Origin: an uncultured Clostridia bacterium
GTDB taxonomy: Bacteria > Bacillota > Clostridia > Oscillospirales > Acutalibacteraceae
Length of the DNA: 7,570 nt
Direction: 5' to 3'
NCBI GenBank assembly: GCA_937895645.1
Contig: CALBKQ010000118.1
Location: forward strand, 1 to 7,570
Shown: positions 1 through 5,952 of the stretch, piece after piece
Position numbering within the stretch: the first letter of the stretch is position 1
Layout of the letters: each line of letters starts with the position of its first letter
Program-made: the position numbers and the translations under genes
Notes under the pieces: generated by a model
The model's input: only the letters and a program-made list of their open reading frames with translations
Database searches by the model: none
Told to the model about the DNA's origin: nothing

Positions 1-45
1 CATTTCACGGCTTTTTGTGGTATCAAATGTTGGGAATTTACTCAT
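1..45 (-). CDS. Unidentified protein, N-terminal fragment (runs off left edge)
   Basis: Only the first 15 codons are visible, reading MSKFPTFDTTKSREM, so no function can be assigned. The start is supported by a perfect AGGAGG ribosome-binding site at 60..55, which overlaps the TAA stop of the upstream SCP2-like gene. ATG at 45..43 has a 9-base spacing from that site. An in-frame ATG at 51..49 would leave only 3 bases and is less likely. The 14-base gap to the preceding gene implies co-transcription and probably a related role, but the partner's function is itself only inferred from fold. Confidence 0.7.
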   Translation of the reverse strand, partial: MSKFPTFDTTKSREM

Positions 46-59
46 TACCATTTACCTCC

Positions 60-824
60 TTATGCTAAATAGAGAGCAACTCTGTCAAGAATACGGTTTA
101 CATTGTCAACCATTGAGATAAGACCACGGATTGTGATGTTACCGTTACCAACATGGTCGATTGAGTTAACTGTACCTGCGAAAAGTGCATTTGCAAGAGG
201 AATATCACAGAATTCCATAATTGCACGAGGTTTGTCAGCTGCTTGTTTAATAGTAATCATATGATGGTCTTTAACACGGATTGTTGCATAAACTTCGTTT
301 GTAATGCCAATCTGGATATCACCGTCAACAATGTTTGATGCACTGAATTTACCGATAGCATCCTGATTACCAATCTGTGAAAGAGCAACTGATACTGTGT
401 AGAATGTGCAGAGAGTGTTGAGCTTGAAGAAATCAGCATCTTTAAGAGCTTCTTCTGAAGGTCTCATAACTTCTGTAAGTCTGTCAGTAAGGGCTGTAAA
501 GGTTTTGAGAAGGAAGTTAACCTTTGTAAGACCTTTTGTTGGGATTGGTGTTACCTTACCGTCAATAATTCCGTTGAACTTGTCACAGTTAGCAACAGGA
601 ATTTTGATGTCGCAATCAGCGTTTACGCCATCATCCATACGGCAACCGTTTTTAGAGAATGTAAGTGTAGCACTTGGACCATTCTTAACGTCAAAAGCAA
701 CTGAAATTGGTTTTTCAATAGTAGAAATAATTTCTTTTGCTTTGTCGTCAAGTTCACAAAGATTTTCCAATGTGCCGAGAACTGCATACATATTTATGTA
801 GGCAAGTGTTCTTGAATCAGTCAT
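60..824 (-). CDS. Tandem SCP2-like (sterol carrier/lipid-binding fold) protein, 254 aa
   Basis: The start is ATG at 824..822, with AGGAGG at 838..833 and 8 bases of spacing. The frame is open for 30 more codons upstream, but that extension spans the ribosome-binding site and promoter. The protein appears to be two copies of one unit. Each copy has an N-terminal helix (about 5-35 and 128-160), a beta-rich segment, and a closing pattern with an acidic residue, a 'GK/GT' turn, a glycine and a C-terminal amphipathic helix. Copy 1 carries FDVKNGPSATL (45-55) and NADCDIKI (68-75) followed by DGKVTP (88-93), which closely resembles the SCP2 core (FKVKDGP, ADCTI, GKMNP in the human protein, from memory). 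Copy 2 (about 165-254) keeps the pattern with AGTVNSI (216-222) and GNITIRGLI (228-236). SCP2 folds bind lipids or hydrophobic ligands in a tunnel; the ligand here is unknown. No signal peptide or membrane segment is seen, so it is probably cytoplasmic. The family call is from motif memory and needs a profile search. Confidence 0.65.
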   Translation of the reverse strand: MTDSRTLAYINMYAVLGTLENLCELDDKAKEIISTIEKPISVAFDVKNGPSATLTFSKNGCRMDDGVNADCDIKIPVANCDKFNGIIDGKVTPIPTKGLTKVNFLLKTFTALTDRLTEVMRPSEEALKDADFFKLNTLCTFYTVSVALSQIGNQDAIGKFSASNIVDGDIQIGITNEVYATIRVKDHHMITIKQAADKPRAIMEFCDIPLANALFAGTVNSIDHVGNGNITIRGLISMVDNVNRILDRVALYLA

Positions 825-872
825 TTTTCGTTCCTCCTTAAGAGATTTTTTCGTATATCGTGACCGAAAACT

Positions 873-885
873 ATTATACATTATA
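873..885 (-). promoter_or_regulatory. Promoter -10 region for the SCP2-like gene
   Basis: On the minus strand there are two perfect TATAAT boxes nearly back to back, at 885..880 and 878..873, separated by a single G. Either would give a leader of about 40-50 bases before the ATG at 824. No good -35 hexamer is visible at the usual distance, so the box assignment is tentative. Confidence 0.45.
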
Positions 886-965
886 AGAATACCAAAAAAT
901 TGTAGGTAAATCAAGGGAAAATACTTAAAATTTCACAAAAAGTTAATGATTTTTCTGAATATATG

Positions 966-974
966 TGGTATAAT
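966..974 (+). promoter_or_regulatory. Extended -10 promoter for the secA operon
   Basis: The sequence TGGTATAAT (966-974) is a perfect TATAAT with an upstream TGn extension, the form that works with a weak -35. The -35 position holds only poor matches. The expected transcription start is near 981, giving a leader of about 67 bases before the secA ATG. It is divergent from the SCP2-gene promoter about 90 bases away. Confidence 0.6.
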
Positions 975-986
975 CGTACTAACATA

Positions 987-1031
987 ATGGGTATATATGT
1001 GAAAATATTGCAAATTGGATTAAATCCTTGA
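987..1031 (+). CDS. Possible 14-codon upstream ORF in the secA leader
   Basis: ATG at 987 opens a short frame reading [14 protein letters not shown] and ending in TGA at 1029-1031, 16 bases before the secA ATG. No ribosome-binding site precedes it. The predicted transcription start (about 981) lies only about 6 bases upstream, so it could be read only as a nearly leaderless message. The stop codon lies in the loop of the hairpin that covers the secA ribosome-binding site, and the last codon is proline. A frame of this length often arises by chance, so this is a candidate only. Confidence 0.15.
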   Translation: MGIYVKILQIGLNP

Positions 1032-1037
1032 AAGGAT
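1017..1037 (+). promoter_or_regulatory. secA translation-initiation hairpin with competing pairing
   Basis: ATCCT (1024-1028) and AGGAT (1033-1037) form a 5-bp stem closing a TGAA loop, and the inner bases are also complementary. AGGA (1033-1036) is part of the secA ribosome-binding site, AAAGGA at 1031-1036, 11 bases before the ATG. The same ATCC (1024-1027) can instead pair with GGAT at 1017-1020 around a 3-base loop, which would free the site. Both stems are short and weak, so regulation is speculative. Confidence 0.3.
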
Positions 1038-1047
1038 AGATATAAAA

Positions 1048-3774
1048 ATGTCTTTATTCAAAAAACTCTTTGGCGATTATTCCTCACGCGAGGTTAAAAG
1101 AATAATCCCAATACAGAAAAAAGTTCTCGAACTTGAAGAAGCATACAAGAAACTTACTGACGCTGAACTTCAGGCAAAAACGCCTGAATTCAAAGAGCGT
1201 CTTAAAAATGGTGAAACTCTTGATGATATTTTGCCTGAGGCATTTGCAACTTGTCGTGAGGCATCAGCACGTGTTCTTAATATGCGTCATTTCCCTGTGC
1301 AGATTATTGGTGGTATTGTTCTTCACCAAGGACGAATTGCCGAAATGAGAACAGGTGAAGGTAAAACTCTTGTTGCTACATTACCTGCATATCTTAACGC
1401 ACTTACAGGTAAAGGTGTGCACATTGTTACTGTCAACGATTATCTTGCTCGCCGTGACTCTGAATGGATGGGCAAACTTTATCGTTTCTTGGGACTTTCA
1501 GTAGGTCTTATCGTCCATGATTTAGATGGTGAACAAAGACGCGATGCCTATGCTTGTGATATTACTTATGGTACAAATAACGAGATGGGCTTTGACTATC
1601 TTCGTGACAATATGGTTATTTACGCTGAACAAAGAGTACAGCGTGGCCACAACTTTGCAGTAGTTGACGAAGTTGACTCAATCCTTATAGATGAGGCGAG
1701 AACACCACTTATCATTTCTGGTATGGGTGATAAGTCAACAGACCTTTACAAAATTGCAAATGATTTTGTAAAGCGCCTTAAAATGTGCAAAGTTAAAGAA
1801 ATCGACTCAAAACAGGGCATTGAAAATATTGCAGGTGAGGATGACGACTTTATTGTTGACGAAAAAGCAAAAACAGCGTCACTTACACAGAACGGTATCA
1901 AGAAGGCAGAAAAATTCTTTGGTCTTGAAAACCTTGCAGATGTTGAAAATCTTACAATTCAGCACCATATTGATATTGCTCTTAAAGCAATTGGTGTTAT
2001 GAAGCGTGATGTTGACTATGTTGTAAAAGATGGTCAGGTATTAATTGTTGACGAGTTTACAGGTCGTATAATGATTGGTCGCCGTTATTCTGACGGTCTT
2101 CATCAGGCTATTGAAGCAAAAGAGAATGTGAAAGTTGAGCGTGAGTCAAAAACTCTTGCAACAATTACATTCCAGAACTATTTCCGTCTTTACTCTAAAC
2201 TTTCAGGTATGACCGGTACTGCTATGACTGAAAGTACAGAGTTTCAGGAAATTTACAGCCTTGACGTTATTGAAATCCCAACAAACAAGCCAATGGTCAG
2301 AGTTGACGAGGATGATGTTCTTTATAAAACTGAACTCGCAAAATACAAAGCAATTATCGAACAGATTTTAGAGTGTAACAAAAAAGGTCAGCCAGTACTC
2401 GTTGGTACAACTAACATTGAAAAGAGCGAACTTTTAAGCAAGGCACTTCGTAAAGCGGGTATTCCACATAATGTGCTTAATGCTAAATATCACGATAAAG
2501 AAGCTGAAATTGTTGCACAGGCAGGTAAATTCGGTGCAGTAACAATTGCTACAAATATGGCTGGTCGTGGTACTGACATTATCTTGGGTGGTAACCCTGA
2601 ATTTATGGCTCGTGCAGAAATGCGAAGAATGGATTATTCTGACGAACTTATTGCAGAGGCAACAGGTTTTGCAGAAACTGATAATACAGATATTCTTGAG
2701 GCAAGAAAAGTTTACCGTGACCTTGAAAATAAGTACAAAGCAGAACTTCGTGACGAACAGGAAAAAGTGCGTGAAGCAGGTGGCCTTTACATTATAGGTA
2801 CAGAACGACACGAGTCACGAAGAATTGATAATCAGTTACGTGGTCGAGCAGGCCGTCAGGGTGACAATGGTCAAAGTAAGTTCTTCTTATCAGCAGAAGA
2901 CGAACTTTTACGCCTTTTTGCAGGTGACCGTTTCTACACAATTCTTGATACATTCAAGAGTATGGGTGATATTCCTGTTGAGGCAAAAATTTTTACAAAC
3001 ACTATCGAAAGTGCACAGAAAAAGGTTGAGGGCAACCATTATGCTATGCGTCGTAATGTTATCCGTTTTGACGACGTTATGAATGAGCAGAGAAAGAAAG
3101 TTTATGACCAGCGTAATCAGATTCTCGATGGTTTTGACATTCACGCTGCAATACTTAAAATGATAGAGGGTTATGTTGACGAAACAGTTGATTTCTATTG
3201 CCCTGCATCAAACGAAGCAAAAGACTGGAATATTAACGGACTTATCAAGAAACTTCAGTTCCTTGCAGATAAAGATATTGCAGGGGAGTACAATACAAAT
3301 GCCGAGTTCAAAGATTATTTCTATACAAAAGCTATGGAAATATATGATAGCAAGTATGCAGAATACGGCGAAAAGATTATGGCAGAGCTTGAAAGAAAAG
3401 TTCTTCTTCATAACGTTGATATGCGTTGGATGGACCACATTGACGCTATGGAAGAACTTAAACGAGGAATTTATCTTCGTTCCTATGCTCAGCAAGACCC
3501 TGTTGTTGCATTCCGTATGGAAAGTTATGATATGTTCGACGAAATGAACGCTCTTATCCGTGAAGGTACAGTTATTACACTTCTTACATTCCGTCTTAAG
3601 AGTGAAGAAGATATTAAGCGTGAACAGGCAGCAAAAATTACTGCAACAAGTGGTGCTGATGACGGTAGCGATAAAAAGCGTCCCGTTAAAAAAGGCGAAA
3701 AAATAGGCAGAAACGACCCTTGCCCATGCGGCAGTGGTAAAAAATATAAAAAATGTTGCGGTAGGGAGGAATAA
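1048..3774 (+). CDS. secA: Preprotein translocase ATPase subunit SecA, 908 aa, complete
   Basis: SecA is the cytosolic ATPase motor that pushes unfolded preproteins through the SecYEG channel. All core elements are present and intact. These are Walker A RTGEGKT (101-107), the DEVD box (207-210), the preprotein cross-linking region (about 222-370), FTGR (337-340), the second motor domain with NMAGRGTD (503-510) and [11 protein letters not shown] (596-606), the helical scaffold (about 620-850), and a C-terminal SEC-C zinc motif with C892, C894, C903 and C904. The CxCx8CC motif binds zinc and contacts SecB or phospholipid in characterised homologues. A segment of about 60 residues (519-578) between GGNP and [10 protein letters not shown] makes the protein longer than the roughly 840-residue Bacillus form; this site is variable in the family. 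Its TAA stop lies 2 bases before the next gene, which is preceded by a strong ribosome-binding site (GGGAGGA, 3764-3770) inside the secA end. It is the first gene of a three-gene operon. Confidence 0.98.
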   Translation: MSLFKKLFGDYSSREVKRIIPIQKKVLELEEAYKKLTDAELQAKTPEFKERLKNGETLDDILPEAFATCREASARVLNMRHFPVQIIGGIVLHQGRIAEMRTGEGKTLVATLPAYLNALTGKGVHIVTVNDYLARRDSEWMGKLYRFLGLSVGLIVHDLDGEQRRDAYACDITYGTNNEMGFDYLRDNMVIYAEQRVQRGHNFAVVDEVDSILIDEARTPLIISGMGDKSTDLYKIANDFVKRLKMCKVKEIDSKQGIENIAGEDDDFIVDEKAKTASLTQNGIKKAEKFFGLENLADVENLTIQHHIDIALKAIGVMKRDVDYVVKDGQVLIVDEFTGRIMIGRRYSDGLHQAIEAKENVKVERESKTLATITFQNYFRLYSKLSGMTGTAMTESTEFQEIYSLDVIEIPTNKPMVRVDEDDVLYKTELAKYKAIIEQILECNKKGQPVLVGTTNIEKSELLSKALRKAGIPHNVLNAKYHDKEAEIVAQAGKFGAVTIATNMAGRGTDIILGGNPEFMARAEMRRMDYSDELIAEATGFAETDNTDILEARKVYRDLENKYKAELRDEQEKVREAGGLYIIGTERHESRRIDNQLRGRAGRQGDNGQSKFFLSAEDELLRLFAGDRFYTILDTFKSMGDIPVEAKIFTNTIESAQKKVEGNHYAMRRNVIRFDDVMNEQRKKVYDQRNQILDGFDIHAAILKMIEGYVDETVDFYCPASNEAKDWNINGLIKKLQFLADKDIAGEYNTNAEFKDYFYTKAMEIYDSKYAEYGEKIMAELERKVLLHNVDMRWMDHIDAMEELKRGIYLRSYAQQDPVVAFRMESYDMFDEMNALIREGTVITLLTFRLKSEEDIKREQAAKITATSGADDGSDKKRPVKKGEKIGRNDPCPCGSGKKYKKCCGREE

Positions 3775-3776
3775 AG

Positions 3777-5114
3777 TTGAGCGATAAAAACAAACTTAAC
3801 AATCAGTCAAGTGATTATCGTGCAGAGATGGAAGAACTTGCACGAATCTTCAAAGAAGAACTTGACAAGACAATAGAAGAATCCGAAAATACTGAAACTG
3901 TTGAAGCGTATGAGGTTGAAGGCTACAAAGTTACAATGGGAGAAACCAAGCCTGTAGAAGAACTTACAGAAGACCAGCTTTGCGAATGCTGTGGCGAAAG
4001 AGCAAGGGGAACTGAGAAAAATCCTAACAGTCCTTTCTGCTCAGAATGTGAGGCAATTCTTGAAAAATACCCTTATGATTGGAAAGGTGCAACAGCAGCA
4101 ATAGTAACACTTTTTGTAACTCTTGCAGCCATTGTTTGCTTCATAGTAAATGTGCCTGTTTTCTCTCATACTTTTGAGGCTGAAAAAGCATTTAATGAAG
4201 GTAATCTTTTCACTGCAAATCAGAAATTCAACAAAGCACTTGAAGTAATTGCCGAAGAAGATGAAGGCGTATTCCTTAATGTTTACAAAAAGAGAGTTCT
4301 TCTTAATTACCGTATGCTTGATATGGATTCTGTGCTTTCTGACACTGGGGATTATTTTTCAGACTTTGCAAAGAAAATGCCAATGTATAAAGACATAGCA
4401 GAAATTGAAGAAGAAATTATGGGAATGCAGGCAACTGTTCTTGTAATTCAGGATATTGTTTCACAGTACAATGATATTTCTGACAACAACTATGATGAAA
4501 TAATTAAGGCACTTGATGCCCTTTCAGGTAAAAAGATTTACGTAAAAGGAACTGCATATCACCTTGAGGGTGAAGAAGGTTTTACACCTACAGGCAAAGA
4601 AGACGTTTACATTTGTGATGACGCGTGGATTGAAATGTATAAATATTCAGCAGCGCAATATCTTGAAAAAGACGGTAAAATCATTACGGGTTTCCTTTCA
4701 AGTGCAGCAGAAAAATCAGACTATATTTCAGTTCTTGTAAACCCATTACTTGCGGCAACTTATGTTGGTATTGGTGAATACGATAAGGCAGAGGCGCTTT
4801 TGCCAAGTATTAAAGAGGCAAACAAAGAAAATATAGACTATTATATGGTGAAGTCAATGCTTTACCGTTATCGTGACAAGGATTATCAGAAGGGCGTTGA
4901 CACTTGTATCAGTGGTCTTAATATGCTTTCAAAAATTCCTGACGGAAGTGATATGGTTGCACAGATAGGTTATATTCTTTCAATGCAGAAAACACTTAAT
5001 TACATTATGCTTAATGATTATAAGAGTGCTTACGCTTCTGCAAAAGAGTGTTATTCATATCAGTCAGAAACTTATTCAATTTCAGTTCAGGTAAGAGATA
5101 TGTACGCAATGTGA
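3777..5114 (+). CDS. Membrane-anchored zinc-ribbon/TPR-like protein, interrupted by in-frame TGA (445 aa as read)
   Basis: I do not recognise a named family. The start is TTG at 3777, 6 bases after GGGAGGA (3764-3770) and 2 bases after the secA stop. Residues 1-65 are acidic and helical. C69xxC72 and C88xxC91 form a zinc-ribbon-like motif. One hydrophobic helix lies at about 106-127 (TLFVTLAAIVCFIVNV), with no signal peptide, so the N-terminus is probably cytoplasmic and the rest outside. The remainder looks like helical TPR-type repeats: AFNEGNLFTANQKFNKAL (138-155), LLAATYVGIGEYDKAEALL (324-342), and LNDYKSAYASAKECY (412-426). The frame stops at TGA 5112-5114 in the middle of another repeat and then stays open in the same frame. 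The normal protein was therefore probably 499 residues. Co-transcription with secA suggests an envelope or secretion role, but this is inference. Confidence 0.8.
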   Translation: MSDKNKLNNQSSDYRAEMEELARIFKEELDKTIEESENTETVEAYEVEGYKVTMGETKPVEELTEDQLCECCGERARGTEKNPNSPFCSECEAILEKYPYDWKGATAAIVTLFVTLAAIVCFIVNVPVFSHTFEAEKAFNEGNLFTANQKFNKALEVIAEEDEGVFLNVYKKRVLLNYRMLDMDSVLSDTGDYFSDFAKKMPMYKDIAEIEEEIMGMQATVLVIQDIVSQYNDISDNNYDEIIKALDALSGKKIYVKGTAYHLEGEEGFTPTGKEDVYICDDAWIEMYKYSAAQYLEKDGKIITGFLSSAAEKSDYISVLVNPLLAATYVGIGEYDKAEALLPSIKEANKENIDYYMVKSMLYRYRDKDYQKGVDTCISGLNMLSKIPDGSDMVAQIGYILSMQKTLNYIMLNDYKSAYASAKECYSYQSETYSISVQVRDMYAM

Positions 5115-5276
5115 GCCCTTGAAACAGGAGACACAGAAACATATAAAATACTTGAAGAAGAAATTAAAGAATATGGCGAGGCTGAATCAGGTTTCACACA
5201 AGATGTGAAAGATTATAAAGCCGGTAAAGTTACATTGCAGGAATTAGCACAGAGCGGAGGTTATGATTTATTATGA
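5115..5276 (+). pseudogene. In-frame C-terminal continuation of the zinc-ribbon/TPR gene beyond an internal TGA
   Basis: After TGA 5112-5114 the same frame runs 53 sense codons to TGA 5274-5276. It begins ALETGDTETYKILEEEIKEY and ends SGGYDLL. The first part completes the repeat helix begun by RDMYAM just before the stop, and codon use matches the upstream gene (CTT, GAA, GCA, ACA). The terminal stop overlaps the next gene's ATG as ATGA, the usual arrangement for coupled operon genes. This points to an ancestral 499-residue protein broken by a nonsense change, or to readthrough, or to a sequencing error. A TGG tryptophan codon changed by one transition is the simplest origin, though CGA or TGC/TGT are possible. 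Confidence 0.75.
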
Positions 5277-5827
5277 GTATAATTTATATAATTGTAAAAA
5301 CATTGACGCTCCCCGGTGCAATGCTTCACTCATTTTTTGAACATATGAGTTGTCGTGCATCCAAAGTTCTTGTTGATGACGCAAGAGCAGTTCAATTTAA
5401 CGAAATGCTTGGTCACATTGACCACGAATTGATTAAAAGAAAAGGTCCAAGTTTTGATGTTTGCTTTATTCCGTTTTTCTTTAATCTTGTTTTAGGATTT
5501 TTAACACTTTGTCATGGAGCTACAACTGTTATTTATCTTGGAAGATATAACGACTGGTTCTCTTGGGTTTGCCTTTATCTTGGCATTTCACTTTTGACAA
5601 ATCTGTTCCCACAGATTGAAGATGTAATGATGGTTAAAGAGAACTTCTTCGGAAAAGGTAAAAATGTGATTTCAAAAATTCTTGTTGCACCATTTTATGC
5701 AATCTTCTTTGTAGGTGCAAGACTTGAAAAATGGGGTATCACACTTATTACTTCAATCCTTTTTGCATTCGCAACACCATATATTTTAGGTTCATTTGTT
5801 CCTAATATTTATGAGTGGTTTAGATAA
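5273..5827 (+). CDS. Polytopic membrane protein, divergent membrane-zincin-like (catalytic motif degenerate), 184 aa
   Basis: ATG at 5273 is preceded by GGAGG at 5256-5260, a 12-base spacing that is slightly long; an ATG at 5263 is in another frame. The layout recalls Clostridia membrane zincin-like proteins (M50/DUF3267-like, from memory) with a 'PGxxxHExxH...C...GxVxHE...FPSxxDA' pattern. Here it reads LPGAMLHSFFEHMSC (13-27), LGHIDHE (46-52) and NLFPQIEDV (110-118). The expected glutamate after the first histidine is serine (S20), and the second histidine is shifted by one (H24), so canonical HExxH is absent and proteolysis is doubtful. Hydrophobic stretches at about 63-90, 96-113, 134-149 and 154-176 suggest four or more membrane helices. 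It is the last gene of the secA operon, followed 13 bases later by a terminator. It might be a scaffold, a chaperone-like pseudo-protease or an unrelated membrane protein. Confidence 0.85.
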   Translation: MSIIYIIVKTLTLPGAMLHSFFEHMSCRASKVLVDDARAVQFNEMLGHIDHELIKRKGPSFDVCFIPFFFNLVLGFLTLCHGATTVIYLGRYNDWFSWVCLYLGISLLTNLFPQIEDVMMVKENFFGKGKNVISKILVAPFYAIFFVGARLEKWGITLITSILFAFATPYILGSFVPNIYEWFR

Positions 5828-5840
5828 TTAAAACAAATAT

Positions 5841-5868
5841 AAAATCCCCCTCAGGTGAGGGGGATTTT
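5841..5868 (+). terminator. Intrinsic terminator of the secA operon
   Basis: A perfect 13-base inverted repeat (5841-5853 with 5856-5868) has a CCCCCTCA/TGAGGGGG core. The downstream arm ends in TTTT and the upstream arm begins with AAAA. It starts 13 bases after the TAA of the last operon gene. Confidence 0.9.
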
Positions 5869-5900
5869 CCTTATATATCAACAACTCTACGCTACATAGG

Positions 5901-5929
5901 TTGAAAAAGCAATAAAAATAAGTTATTAT
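5901..5929 (+). promoter_or_regulatory. Promoter of the XRE-family membrane regulator gene
   Basis: TTGAAA (5901-5906) and TATTAT (5924-5929) are separated by exactly 17 bases, each one mismatch from the sigma-A consensus. Transcription would start near 5936, giving a leader of about 17 bases that includes the ribosome-binding site. An AT-rich inverted repeat (AAATAA 5916-5921 with TTATTT 5926-5931) overlaps the -10. Confidence 0.65.
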
Positions 5930-5952
5930 TTCAAGTGAAAGGAGTGCAGAAA

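Noticed and set aside
406..801. 131-codon open frame on the plus strand
   Set aside because: It is antisense to the SCP2-like gene, has no ribosome-binding site, and its protein composition is that of a shadow frame.
825..914. Upstream extension of the SCP2-like gene to an ATG at 914 (30 extra residues)
   Set aside because: The extension covers a perfect AGGAGG site at 838..833 and the TATAAT boxes. The extra residues are untypical, and the ATG at 824 has ideal spacing.
2434..2811. 125-codon open frame on the minus strand within secA
   Set aside because: It is antisense to the conserved motor domain of SecA and very rich in Cys, Phe and Thr, typical of a mirrored frame.
3173..3547. 124-codon plus-strand frame inside secA
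   Set aside because: It is out of frame with intact SecA coding and has no initiation site of its own.
5112..5114. TGA read as tryptophan by a genome-wide code change
   Set aside because: All Trp codons in the visible genes are TGG (about 16). A low-GC genome with reassigned TGA would use TGA often.
5112..5155. Selenocysteine codon with a bacterial SECIS element
   Set aside because: No stable hairpin with a GG-containing apical loop can be drawn right after the TGA; only about 3-bp pairings are visible.
5263..5265. ATG close to GGAGG as the start of the zincin-like gene
   Set aside because: It is out of frame with the 184-codon gene, which begins at 5273.
5935..5952. GTG start giving six extra residues to the XRE regulator
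   Set aside because: The GTG lies on the ribosome-binding site AAAGGAG that serves the ATG at 5953, and it sits at the predicted transcription start.
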